64,000 nucleotides of DNA from Elephas maximus indicus (lineage: Eukaryota > Chordata > Mammalia > Proboscidea > Elephantidae), in assembly GCF_024166365.1 (NCBI RefSeq), contig NC_064826.1:25816001-25880000 (forward strand). Reading direction: 5' to 3'. The notes beneath the pieces were generated by a model. The model saw only the letters and a list, made by a program, of their open reading frames with translations. It was not told the DNA's origin and made no database searches. A program made the position numbers and the translations under genes. Every line of letters begins with the position of its first letter. The first letter of the stretch is position 1. Positions 1-11,561 of this stretch are shown piece by piece.

Positions 1-1214
1 GGAAATCAATAACAGAAAAATTAGGGAAAAGATATCAAATACTTGGGAACTGAACAATACCCTCCTGAAAAACGACTGGGTTAGAGAAGACATTAAGGAG
101 AGAATAAAGAAATTCACAGAATGCAACGAGAATAAAAACACTTCCTATCAAAACCTCTGGGACACAACAAAAGCAGTGCTCAGAGGTCAATTTATATCGA
201 TAAATGCAAACATACAAAAAGAAGAAAGAGCCAAAATCAGAGAACTGTCCCTACAACTTGAACAAATAGAAAGCGAGCAACAAAAGAATCCGTCAGGCAC
301 CAGAAGAAAACAAATAATAAAAATTAGAGATGAACTAAATGAATTAGAGAACAGGAAAACAATTGAAAGAATTAACAAAACCAAAAGCTGGTTCTTTGAA
401 AAAATTAACAAAATTGATAAACCATTGGCCAGAATGACTAAAGAAATACAGGAAAGGAAACAAATAACCCGAATAAGAAACGAGATGGGCCATATCACAA
501 CAGACCCAACTGAAATTAAAAGAATCATATCAGATTATTACGAAAAACTGTACTCTAACAAATTTGGAAACCTAGAAGAAATGGATGAATTCCTAGAAAA
601 ACACTACCTACCTAAACTAACACAATCAGAAGTAGAACAACTAAATAGACCCATAACAAAAAAAGAGATTGAGAGGGTAATCAAAAAACTCCCAACAAAA
701 AAAAGCCCTGGCCCGACGGCTTTAATGCAGAGTTCTACCAAACTTTCAGAGAAGAGTTAACACCACTACTACTAAAGGTATTTCAAAGAACAGAAAATGA
801 TGGAATACTACCTAATTCATTCTATGAAGCCACTATATCCCTGATACCAAAACCAGGTAAAGACATCACAAAAAAAGAAAATTAGAGACCTATGTCCCTC
901 ATGAACATAGATGCAAAAATCCTCAACAAAATTCTAGCCAATAGAATTCAACAACATATCAAAAAAATAATCCACCACGACCAAGTGGGATTTATACCAG
1001 GTGTGCAAGGCTGGTTTAATGTTAGAAAAACCATTAATGTAATCCACCATATAAATAAAACAAAAGACAAAAACCACATGATCTTATCAATTGATGCAGA
1101 AAAGGCATTTGACAAAGTCCAACACCCATTTATGATAAAAACTCTCACCAAAATAGGAACTGAAGGAAAATTCCTCAACATAATAAAGGGCATCTGCAAA
1201 GCCAACAGCCAATA

Positions 1215-1556
1215 TCACTCTAAATGGAGAGAACCTGAAAGCATTTCCCTTGAAAACGGACACCAGACAAGGATGCCCTTTATCACCACTCTTATTCAAC
1301 ATTGTGCTAGAAGTCCTAGCCAGAGCAATTAGGCTAGACAAAGAAATAAAGGGCACCCAAATTGGCAAAAAAAAAACAGCCAACATCACTCTAAATGGAG
1401 AGAACCTGAAAGCATTTCCCTTGAAAACGGGAACCAGACAAGGATGCCCTTTATCACCACTCTTATTCAACATTGTGCTAGAAATCCTAGCCAGAGCAAT
1501 TAGGCTAGACAAAGAAATAAAGGGCATCCAGATTGGCAAAGAGGAAGTAAAATTAT
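1215..1556 (+). repeat. 171-bp tandem duplication inside L1 ORF2
   Basis: Sequence from about 1215 recurs from 1386 with an offset of exactly 171 bases (57 codons). Both copies contain the [12 protein letters not shown] motif and the following [12 protein letters not shown] helix. The copies differ at only a few positions, for example ggacacc against gggaacc near 1258 and 1429, so the duplication is recent relative to the family. It keeps the reading frame of the 1250-3286 ORF. Confidence 0.92.
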
Positions 1557-3340
1557 CTCTATTTGCAGATGACATGATCTTATACACAGAAAACCCCAAC
1601 GAATCCACCAGAAAACTACTGAAACTAATAGAAGAGTTTGGCAGAGTCTCAGGTTATAAGATAAACATACAAAAATCACTTGGATTCCTCTACATCAACA
1701 AAAAGAACATCGAAGAGGAAATCACCAAATCAATACCATTCACAGTAGCCCTCAAGAAGATGAAATACTTAGGAATAAATCTTACCAAGGATGTAAAAGA
1801 CCTATACAAAGAAAACTACAAAGCTCTACTACAAGAAATTCAAAAGGATATACTTAAGTGGAAAAATATACCTTGCTCATGGATAGGAAGACTTAACATA
1901 GTAAACATGTCTGTTCTACCAAAAGCCATCTATACATACAATGCACTTCCGATCCAAATTCCAATGTCATTTTTCAAGGGGATAGAGAAACAAATCACCA
2001 ACTTCATATGGAAGGGAAAGAAGCCTCGGATAAGCAAAGCATTACTGAAAAAGAAGAAGAAAGTGGGAGGCCTCACTCTACCTGATTTCAGAACCTATTA
2101 TACAGCCACAGTAGTCAAAACAGCCTGGTATTGGTACAACAACAGGCACATAGACCAATGGAACAGAATTGAGAACCCAGATATAAATCCATCCACATAT
2201 GAGCAGCTGATATTTGACAAAGGCTCAGAGTCAGTTAATTGGGGAAAAGATAGTCTTTTTAACAAATGGTGCTGGCATAACTGGATATCCATTTGCAAAA
2301 AAATGAAACAGGACCCATACCTCACACCATGCACAAAAACTAACTCCAAGTGGATCAAAGACCTAAACATAAAGACTAAAACGATAAAGATCATGGAAGA
2401 AAAAACAGGGACAACGTTAGGAGCCCTAATTCAAGGCATAAACAGAATACAAAACATTACCAAAAATGACGAAGAGAAACCAGATAACTGGGAGCTCCTA
2501 AAAATCAAACACCTATGCTCATCTAAAGACTTCACCAAAAGAGTAAAAAGACCACCTACAGATTGGCAAAGAATTTTCAGTTATGACATCTCCGACCAGT
2601 GCCTGATCTCTAAAATCTATATGATTCTGTTAAAGCTCAACCACAAAAAGACAAACAACCCAATCAAGAAGTGGGCAAAGGATATGAACACACATTTCAC
2701 TAAAGAAGATATTCAGGCAGCTAACAGCTACATGAGAAAATGCTCTCGATCATTAGCCATTAGAGAAATGCAAATTAAAACTACGATGAGATTCCATCTT
2801 ACTCCAACAAGGCTGGCATTAATCCAAAAAACACAAAATAATAAATGTTGGAGAGGCTGCGGAGAGATTGGAACTCTTATACACTGCTGGTGGGAATGTA
2901 AAATGGTACAACCACTTTGGAAATCTATCTGGCGTTATCTTAAACAGTTAGAAATAGAACTACCATACAACCCAGAAATCCCACTCCTCGGAATATACCC
3001 TAGAGATACAAGAGCCTTCACACAAACAGGTATGTGCACACCCATGTTTATTGGTTATTGCAGCTCTGTTTACAATAGCAAGAAGCTGGAAGCAACCAAG
3101 GTGTCCATCAACGGAAGAATGTTAAATAAATTGTGGTATATTCACACAATGGAATACTACGCATCGATAAAGAACAGTGATGAATCTGTGAAACATTTCA
3201 TAACATGGAGGAACCTGGAAGGCATTATGCTGAATGAAATTAGTCAGAGGCAAAAGGACAAATATTGTATAAGACCACTATTATGAGATCTCGAGAAATA
3301 GTATAAACTGAGAAGAACACATACTTTTGTGGTTACAAGG

Positions 3341-3366
3341 CGGGGAGGGAGGGAGGGTGGGAGAGG
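3341..3366 (+). other. G-tract in L1 3' UTR, possible G-quadruplex
   Basis: At least four runs of three or more G lie within about 26 bases directly downstream of ORF2. L1 3' UTRs of placental mammals commonly carry such a G-rich tract. Formation of a quadruplex is inference. Confidence 0.55.
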
Positions 3367-4540
3367 GTTATTTACTGATTAGTTAGTAGATAAGAACTAC
3401 TTTAGGTGAAGGGAAGGACAATATTCAAAACACGGAAGGTCAGCTCAACTGGACTGGACCAAAAGCAAAGAAGTTTCCGGGATAAACTGAATGCTTCAAA
3501 GGTCAGCGGAGCAAGGGCAGGGGTTTGGGGACTATGGCTTAAGGGGACTTCTACGTCAATTGGCAAAATAATACTATTATGAAAACATTCTGCATCCCAC
3601 TTTGAAATGTGCTGTCTGGGGTCTTAAATGCTAAGAAGCGGCCATCTAAGATGCATCAATTGGTCTCAACCCACCTGGATCAAAGGAGAATGAAGAACAC
3701 CAAGGTCACACGACAACTATGAGCCCGAGAGACAGAAAGGGCCACATAAACCAGAGACTTACATCATCCTGAGACCAGAAGAACTAGATGGTGCCCGGCC
3801 ACAACCAATGACTGCCCCAACAGGGAGCACAACAGAGAACCCCTGAGGGAGCAGGAGATCAGTGGGATGCAGACCCCAAATTCTCATAAAAAGACCAGAC
3901 TTAATGGACTGACTGAGACTAGAGGAATCCTGGCGGTCATGGTCCCCAAACCTTCTGTTGGCCCAGGATAGGAACCATTCCTGAAGACAACCCATCAGAC
4001 GTGGAAGGGACTGGACAATGGGTTGGAGAGAGATGGTGATGAAGAGTGAGCTACTTGTATCAGGTGGATACTTGAGACTATGTTGACATCTCCTGTCTAG
4101 AGGGGAGACAGGAGGGTAGAGAGGGTTAGAAACTGGCAAAATTGTCACGAGAGGAGAGATTGGAAGGGCTGACTCATTAGGGGGAGAGTAAGTGGGAGTA
4201 GGGAGTAAGATGTATATAAGCTTATATGTGACAGACTGACTTGATTTGTAAATGTTCACTTAAAGCTCAATAAAAATTATTTAAAAAAAAAAAAGAATTG
4301 GGAAATGAGTAAACCACCATTATCCAATATGGCAGTATGGTGTGGAGTAGCACACCATTATACAGTATTTTCCCTATACAGGTACATTAGATGTAAATAA
4401 CCACAAAAGCATAGATATAGTAAACTGGAATAAAATAATTAAGTGATATATTTTGAGTATGTATTACTTTGTGTTTAATATAATGTATTAATTTAAGTAT
4501 AATGTATGAAGTTTTTATAACTCAATGTTTTATAATAGCT

Positions 4541-4673
4541 ATGTTTAAAAATTGGCTCACAAAATTCCTGAAATTTTAACAATCAAGTATTTCGAGCTGG
4601 GACCAATAGGAGCTGACTCCAGCACGCTTCTGGATATAATGGAATGGGATGGAAGGAAATGATTTGCTTATGT
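4541..4673 (+). repeat. Left 133-bp target-site duplication of the RTE element
   Basis: This 133-bp stretch, starting atgtttaaaaattggctcac and ending gatttgcttatgt, recurs at 7894-8026 exactly flanking the RTE. The only difference seen is G at 4626 against A at 7979, a CpG-type change. Nothing else in the stretch looks like a mobile element, so it is read as duplicated host target. Confidence 0.93.
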
Positions 4674-7600
4674 CTGTCAGTTTGTCATACTGTAGGGGCT
4701 TGTGTGTTGCTGTGATGCTGGAAGCTACGACAGATACCAGCAGGGTCACCCATGGAGGACAGGTTTCAGCTGAACTTCCAGACTAACACAGACGAGGAAG
4801 AAGGACCCGGCAGTCTGCTTCTGAAAAGCACTAGCCAGTGAAAACCTTATGAATAGCAGCAGAACATTGTCTGATATAGTGCTGGAAGATGAGCCCCCCA
4901 GGTTGGAAGGTACTCAGAAGATGACTGGGGAAGAGTTGCCTTCTCAAAGTAGAGTCGACCTTAATGATGTGGTTGGAGTAAAGCTTTCGGGACCTTCATT
5001 TACTGATGGGGCACAACTCAAAATGAGAAGAAACAGCTGCAAACATCCATTAATAATCGGAACCTGGAATGTATGAAATATGAATCCTGGAAAATTGGAA
5101 ATCATCAAAAATGAAATGGAATGCCTAAATATCGATATCCTAGGCATTTTTTTTTTTTTTTAGGCATTAGTAAGCTGAAATGGACTGGTATTGGCCATTT
5201 TGAATCAATCATATAGTCTACTATGCTGGGAATGACAACTCGTAGAGGAATGGTGTTGCATTCATCGTCAAAAAGAATGTTTCAAGATCTATCCTGAAGT
5301 ACAATGCTGTCAGTGATAAGATAATATCCATACGCCTACAAGGAAGACCAGTTAATAGGACCATTATTCAAATTTATGCACCAACCACTAGGGCCAAAGA
5401 TGAAGAAATAGAAGATTTTTATCAGCTGCTACAGTCTGAAATTGATTGAACATGCAATCAAGATGCATTGATAATTACTGCTGATTGGAACACAAAAGTT
5501 GGAAACAAAGAAGAAGGGTCAGTAGTTGGAAAATATGGCCTTGGTGATAGAAACAATGCTGGAGATCAAATGATAGAATTTTGCAAGACCAATGACTTCT
5601 TCATTGCAAATACCTTCATTCACCAACTTAAACGGCAACTATACACATGGACCTCACCAGATGAAACACACAGAAATCAAATTGACTACATCTGTGGAAA
5701 GAGACGATGGAAAAGCTCAATATCATCAGTCAGAACAAGGCTAGGGGCCGACTGTGGAACAGACCGTCAATTGCTCATATGCAAGTTCAAGGTGAAACTG
5801 AAGAAAATCAGAGCATGTCCACGAGAGCCAAAATATGACCTTGAATATATCCCACCTGAATTTAGAGACTATCTCAAGAATAGATGCGATGCATTGAATG
5901 CTAGTGACCGAAGACCATATGAGTTGTGGAATGACATCAAGGACATCATCCATGAAGAAAGCAAGAGGTCACTGAAAAGACAGGAAAGAAAGAAAAGACC
6001 AAGATGGATGTCAGAGGAGACTCTAAAACTTGCTCTTGAGCGTCGAGCAGCTAAAGCAAAAGGAAGAACTCATGAAGTAAAAGAACTGAGCAGAAGATTT
6101 CAAAGTGTCTCTCAAGAAGACCAAACAAAGTATTATAATGACATTTGCAAAGAGCCGGGGACGGAAAACCAAAAGGGAAGGACACGCTCGGTGTTTCTCA
6201 AGCTGAAAGAACTGAAGAAAAAATTTAAGCCTTGAGTTGCAATAGTGAAGGATTCCATGGGGAAAATATTAAATGATGCAGGAAGCATCAAAAGGAGATG
6301 GAAATAATACACAAAGTCATTATACCAAAAAGAATTAGTTGATATTCAACCATTTCAAGAGGTGGCATATGATCAGGAATCGATGATACTGAAGGAAGAA
6401 GTCCAAGCTGCTCTGAAGGCATTGGTGAAAAACAAGGCTCCAGGAATTGATGGAATATCAATCGAGATGTTTCAACAAACAGATGCAGTCCTGGAAGTGC
6501 TCATTCGTCTATGCCAAGAAATATGGAAGACAGCTTCCTGGCCAACTGATTGGAAGAGATCCATATTTATGCCTATTCCCAAGAAAGGTGATCCAACTGA
6601 ATGTGGAAATTATAGAACAATATCATTAATATCACAAGCAAGCAAAATTCTGCTGAAGATCATTCAAAAACAGCTGCAGCAGTATATATCGACAGGGAAC
6701 TGCCAGAAATTCAGGCCGGTTTCAGAAGAGAATGTGGAACCAGGCATATCATTGCTGATGTCAGATGGCTCCTGGCTGAAAGCAGAGAATACCAGAAGGA
6801 TGTTTACCTGTGTTTTATTGATTATGCAAAGGCATTTGCCTGTGTGGATCATAACAAACTATGGATAACACTACAAGGAATGGGAATTCCAGAACGCTTA
6901 ATTGTGCTCATGAGGAACCTTTACATAGATCAAGAGGCAGTTGTTCAGACAGAACAAGGGGATACTGATTGGATTAATGTCAGGAAAGGTGTGTGTCAGG
7001 GTTGTATTCTTTCACCATACCTATTTAGTCTGTATGCTGAACAAATAATACAAGAAGCTGGACTATATGAAGAAGAATGGGACATCAGGATTAGAGGAAG
7101 ACTCATTAACAACCTGCATTATGCAGATGACACAACCTTACTTGCTGAAAGTGAAGAGGACTTGAAGCACTTACTAATGAAGACCACAGCCTTCAGTATG
7201 GATTATACCTCAACATAAAGAAAACAAAAATCTTCACAACTGGACCAATGAGCAACGTCATGATAAACGGAGAAAAGATTGAAATTGTCAAGGATTTCAC
7301 TTTACTTGGATCCACAATCTACAGCCATGGAAGCAGCAGTCAAGAAATCAAAAGACGCATTGCATTGGGTAAATCTCCTGCAAAGGACCTCTCCAAAGCG
7401 TTGAAGAGCAAAGATGTCATCCTGAAGACTAAGGGGCACCTGACCCAAGCCATGGTATTCTCAATCACATCATATGCATGTGAAAGCTGGACAATGAATA
7501 AGGAAGACCGAAGAAGAGTTGATGCCTTTGAATTCTGGTGTTGGCGAAGAATATTCAATATACCATGGACTGCCAAAAGAACGAACAAATTTCTCTTAGA

Positions 7601-7893
7601 AGAAGTACAACCGGAATGCTCCTTAGGAGCAAGGATGGCGAGACTGCGTCTTACATACTTTGGACATGTTGTCAGGAGGGATCAGTCCCTGGAGAAGTAC
7701 ATCATGCTTGTCAGAGTACAGGGTCAGTGGAAAAGAGGAAGACCCTCAGCGAGGTGATTGACACAGTGGCTGCAACAATGAGCTCAAGCATAACAACGAT
7801 TGTAAGGATAGTGCAGGACCAGGCAGTGTTTCGTTCTATTGTGCATAGGGTCGCTATGAGTCGGAACTGACTCGATGGCACCTAACAACAACA
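4674..7893 (+). mobile_element. RTE-clade LINE (RTE1_LA/BovB-like), near full length, inactive
   Basis: RTE LINEs encode one protein: an apurinic-type endonuclease followed by a reverse transcriptase. The 5' leader is 4674-4848. Endonuclease pieces are 4849-5076 and 5468-6235, with ADWNTKVGNKEEG and YTWTSPDETHRNQIDYI. RT pieces are 6362-6868, 6844-7218 and 7248-7757, with KNKAPGIDGI, PIPKKGDPTECGNYR, GVCQGCILSPYLF and the catalytic YADD near 7120-7131. Stops at about 5077, 5449 and 6233, frame changes near 6800 and 7200, and a poly(T) insertion at 5149-5160 make it inactive. The 3' end gatggcacctaacaacaaca is the tail used by the AfroSINEs. The 133-bp duplication defines both ends. Confidence 0.95.
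5141..5168 (-). mobile_element. Tail-only insertion: T12 between 8-bp repeats
   Basis: TAGGCATT at 5141-5148 and again at 5161-5168 brackets twelve T. Removing the T run and one repeat restores continuity with the second RTE copy at about 18858. This is the footprint of target-primed insertion of little more than a poly(A) tail on the minus strand. Replication slippage is the alternative. Confidence 0.7.
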
Positions 7894-8026
7894 ATGTTTA
7901 AAAATTGGCTCACAAAATTCCTGAAATTTTAACAATCAAGTATTTCGAGCTGGGACCAATAGGAGCTGACTCCAGCACACTTCTGGATATAATGGAATGG
8001 GATGGAAGGAAATGATTTGCTTATGT
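7894..8026 (+). repeat. Right 133-bp target-site duplication of the RTE element
   Basis: Matches 4541-4673 at 132 of 133 positions and begins right after the RTE tail aacaacaaca. Together the two copies mark a single insertion event with an unusually long duplication. Confidence 0.93.
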
Positions 8027-8808
8027 TTATAAGCAATTATTTTAGTTCAGTTCCAGTAATTGCAAGTAAACCTGCAACAACTGGTTTTTCAAGTCATCAA
8101 CGAATCAGAGGAAACATAACAAAACAGTAATCCATAACTCTACTGATTACAAATGGCATAGAAAAAAAAAGAGAAACTAATGATAGAACTAGCATTCAAA
8201 ATGATCACAAATTTGGAAAAATAGCAGAAATCTATTGAACAGTGTCCTACATGGGACAATTCCAAGTAGAAAATAGTCAAAATGAAAATTGGAGAAGCAC
8301 TGCCTCTGTGTGAATAACACTGGAGATGACCTTGGAGTCACAGTAGAAGAATGTGAATCTAAGATTAAAGCGCCATTAAAAAACAAGCATGACACGTATA
8401 TAATACTTTACATCATTCTAGTCACTGGGAAATCTGTAACTCATTCCTCACAAGAGTAAGGGCAGAGTTCTCAGTTCAAAAAGAAAAAAAAAAAAGGAAG
8501 TAGTATAAAAAATTTATAAATGATTCCATCATAGAACTAATAGGATCCTTGAGAAGGAAGTTTATGGATTTGGGAAAACAAAGAAAATTAGGAGTACATT
8601 TGGGAGGATTTTTTGTTAAGTAACAGTTTTCTGATACAAAAGGTTTTACTAAAGAATATATACCTTTCTCTGTACTTACATTTTCTGTTATTTCTTTTTA
8701 TTGGTGATCAAACCAAAGGATAGAGTTATATCAAATAGGCAGGAAGGGCTCAGATTACCTTGAAAGAATTTCACAAACTTGATTGCTGTTAAGTACTTTT
8801 AAGGGAAG
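8027..8808. other. Unassigned A/T-rich sequence
   Basis: About 780 bases with no gene, no long ORF and no repeat I recognise, apart from a short A run near 8481-8495. Confidence 0.5.
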
Positions 8809-8926
8809 GAGCCCTGGTGGTGCACTGGTTAAGCACTCGGCTGCTAACACTAAAGTGGTGGTTTGAACCCACCAGCCTGCTTTAAGGGAGAAAGTTGAGG
8901 TAGACTGCTTCCATAAAGATTAAAAA

Positions 8927-8958
<32 letters not shown>

Positions 8959-9050
8959 GAAGATTACAGCGTTGGAAACCCTATGGGACAGTTCTACCCT
9001 GTCTTGCAGACTCACTATGAGTTGGCTTTGACTCAATAGATACGGGTTTG
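8809..9050 (+). mobile_element. AfroSINE interrupted by an A/T-rich insertion
   Basis: AfroSINEs are non-autonomous, tRNA-headed retroposons moved by the RTE machinery. The head (gccctggtggtgcactgg, B box ggtttgaaccc) and the RTE-like tail are present. At 8922-8959 an A/T run (A6, TA repeat, T18) is inserted between two copies of AAGATT (8916-8921 and 8960-8965). Confidence 0.93.
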
Positions 9051-9620
9051 TTTTTCTTTTTAGTGAAGTAAGAATATGGCTGTTTTATCTGAAGGACAAG
9101 AGATGAATATGATCCTTCCCAAGGTCTCTTCTGGTCTTAGAGTAGAAAGTCTATTCTCCATAGGTCCTGTGATAGAACCCTGGGATGTGAGCTTCATTAG
9201 ACATTGTCCATGGCACGTGAGTCACTACTGTTTCAATATCCATCAGAGAAGAAAAAGTTCAGCTCCAGTTCAGTGCTGTCCATGTAACAGCTGTACTGTT
9301 GTACCAACTCAAGAAGATTTGAAGAGATGAGAAAGAAGACCTGATAAGGAGAATTAAACAAGGGTGAAAATAAAGGAAGAGAGAAAAGGATTAGGTCATA
9401 AGAATGAAAGGCCTTTTGAGCTAATGAAATGCATCAGGAAAGAATGAGTATAATTCATACCATACAGAACAAAATATACATTTTTCTGTAATAAAAAGAG
9501 TTTGTTTAAAATTTTATCTAGAAGAGATACTTACAAAACATATGTTGTAGGGGGGAAAGGGGAGTGGTTCTTTTCTTTTCCCTTAGGGAATCTTTGAACA
9601 AGTTAGTTGTATTTAGTAAT
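9051..9620. other. Unassigned sequence
   Basis: A plus-strand 84-codon frame at 9076-9330 shows no family resemblance. I looked here on the minus strand for the missing third exon of the hyaluronidase pseudogene and did not find it. Confidence 0.4.
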
Positions 9621-9699
9621 ATTTTCGAAACCTAAACCCTGATTGCCACCATTCCACTCACTGCCCAGCCCCCACCAAAACCACTTTCCTAGTCTTTCC

Positions 9700-10417
9700 T
9701 CTCCTAACGGCAGCATCTTTTAGCCAAAAGACTTGGAGTCATCTTAACCACACCACCTATCCCACCCTACATTCTATCCCTCAGTTCTATGTTAAAAATC
9801 CAAATACTTGCCAGCACTACCACCAATAACCCTGTGTGGCCCAAGCCATCACCAACAGTCTCCTCTCCTTGCTCCTACTCTTACCCTCCTACAATCTATT
9901 CTCAACTCTCTTAAGTGATTTTTCTAAAATTTTAGTCAGAAACAGCCACTCTTCTACACAAAACCCTCTAGTGGTTTCTCAGCTCAGAGTATAAGCCACA
10001 TTATGGCATTCAAAGCCTTGTATCTGACCCCCTGCTATCTCACTGACCACACTTCTTACCACTCTTTCCCTTGCTTACTGCATCCAGTCACACTGACCTT
10101 CTCACTCTTTCTTGAAAATGCCAAGCACATTCCAGCCTCAAGGACATCGTATTTACAGTCTCCAGGTGCCTAAAAGACTTTCTCCCTTACATCCTTCAGA
10201 TCTGTGCTAAACAGCACATCATCAGAGAGGCCTTCTGTGACTACACCATCAAAAATAGCACCATCCCCTCACTCTCCATCTTGCCTACATTGCTTCATTA
10301 TTCTTCACTACACTCATTACTACCTGGCATATTATATCCACATATATTGCATTTCCAATTACGAGACTGTAGCTTCACGAGGATTTTTTCTTGTTCACTG
10401 ATATATTTCCCACACAG
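9700..10417 (+). mobile_element. L2 LINE 3' end
   Basis: The text around 10180-10417 follows the L2 3' region: a catcagagaggccttctgtgac-like block, then cctggcatattatat and ttgttcactgatatatttccc. The tail (cctggcacttagtc...caataaa) continues after the RTE fragment, at about 10595-10630. The left boundary is approximate. Confidence 0.7.
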
Positions 10418-10590
10418 AAAAGAGGAAGACCCTCGATGAAATGGATTGACACAGTGTCTGCAACAATGGGCTCACACATAACAACAATTGTGAGAATGGC
10501 ACAGGACCAGGCAATGTTTCATTCTGTTGTACATAGGGTCGCTCTGAGTTGGAACCAACTCAATGGCACCTAACAAGAACAACAACAGTC
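10418..10590 (+). mobile_element. RTE 3'-end fragment inside L2
   Basis: Starts at agaaaagaggaagaccctcg and ends gcacctaacaagaacaacaac, matching the last about 170 bases of the RTE at 4674-7893. It splits the L2 3' end, so it is younger than the L2. I saw no clear target duplication. Confidence 0.88.
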
Positions 10591-10627
10591 AATTACCTGG
10601 CACTTAGTCAAAATAAGAGTTCAATAA

Positions 10628-10943
10628 ACCAGAAGTGGCAAACATTTTCTGAAAGGGCCAGACTGTAAATATTTTAGGCTTTATGCACCATACAGTCTCT
10701 GGTGTCTTTGTAGTACAAAAGCAGCCATAAACAAATACCTAAATGAATGAGCATGGCTATGTTCCAATAAAACTTTATTGATAGAAACTGAAGTTTAAAT
10801 TTGGCATAATTTTTCACACATTATGAAACACTATTCTTTTGTTTTTTCAACAGTTTAAAAATGCAAAAACCATTCTTAGCACACAAGCTATACAAAACAG
10901 GTGGTGGGCAGATCTGCCCCATGGGCTATAGTTCGATTACCCC
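10628..10943 (+). mobile_element. hAT (Charlie-type) non-autonomous DNA transposon
   Basis: The ends match the mammalian repeat that starts ccagtggtcggcaaact and finishes with a ccccctg-type inverted end. The interior has gaaagggccaga.tgtaaatattttaggctt, ccaataaaactttatt and gggcagatctgccccatggg. I am not certain of the subfamily name. Confidence 0.65.
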
Positions 10944-11329
10944 TGCGATGAACGGTCACTGAATGACCAAATGAATGAATAACTTAGATGTTCGATAAAC
11001 ATGCATTGACTGAATGAGTGAATGACAGAATACACATTGACTAGTTGGAGATTCTTGAGAAGAGATCCAGCATGGTGTAGTAGAAAAACCAACAAATGCT
11101 TTGTCAGAGATTGAGACTGAGATTGTTGTCTCATTTTTGCTTCTTGCTGGACAGAGAATTTAAATTAATCTCACTGAATTTCTGTTTCCTCTCTGGAAAG
11201 CAAGCACAATATTCTCTTCCTTAAGACATTACCACAGAAATGCAAGATATTTTGATTCAATCAATATTAATTGAGTATCTACTACTATATGTCAAGCACG
11301 GTACTTAGTCAATACCGTTAAAAGAAACA

Positions 11330-11510
11330 AAAGCCATCAAGTCTATTCCAACTCATAGAATTCCTATGTGTGTCAGAGTAGAACCGTGCTCCATAGGGTT
11401 CTCAATGGCTGATTTTTCTCGAAGTAGTTCACTAGGCCTTTCTTCTGAGACACCTCCGGGAGGACTCAAACTTAGCAGTTGACCATTTGTACCAACGATA
11501 GCAATTCTCG
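11330..11510 (-). mobile_element. AfroSINE, long-body variant
   Basis: Reverse orientation. The tail is at low coordinates (ccatcaagtctattccaactc) and the worn head is near 11510. It carries the aaatcagccattgaga body segment that resembles the RTE 5' leader. Confidence 0.82.
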
Positions 11511-11561
11511 AAAGCATTGAAGGTAGAAATGCTTTTATCATTTTCTATCCATTCAGCTTAC

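Larger units (their letters stand above)
1..4294 (+). mobile_element. L1 LINE, 3' half (ORF2 part, 3' UTR, poly-A)
   Basis: ORF2 encodes the endonuclease/reverse transcriptase of L1. The left window edge cuts the element in the linker before the RT domain. The RT is split over frames: 176-760 runs to KSPGP and is then shifted by a lost base near 714; a TAG interrupts at about 884; 892-1332 carries [13 protein letters not shown]; a one-base gain near 1200 moves the frame to 1250-3286. That last frame keeps [13 protein letters not shown], the catalytic FADD at 1561-1572 and the cysteine-containing C-terminal region. A 171-bp in-frame tandem copy sits inside the RT (separate entry). The 3' UTR (3287-4281) has a G-tract at 3341-3366, an AATAAA at 4269-4274 and an A tail. 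The breaks make it immobile. The 5' boundary is outside the window. Confidence 0.95.

Noticed and set aside
3759..4259. Minus-strand frame of 166 codons
   Set aside because: It is the antisense of the L1 3' UTR.
9076..9330. Region as the missing third exon of the hyaluronidase pseudogene
   Set aside because: Neither strand shows the YLHLNP or EGF-like cysteine pattern expected for that exon.
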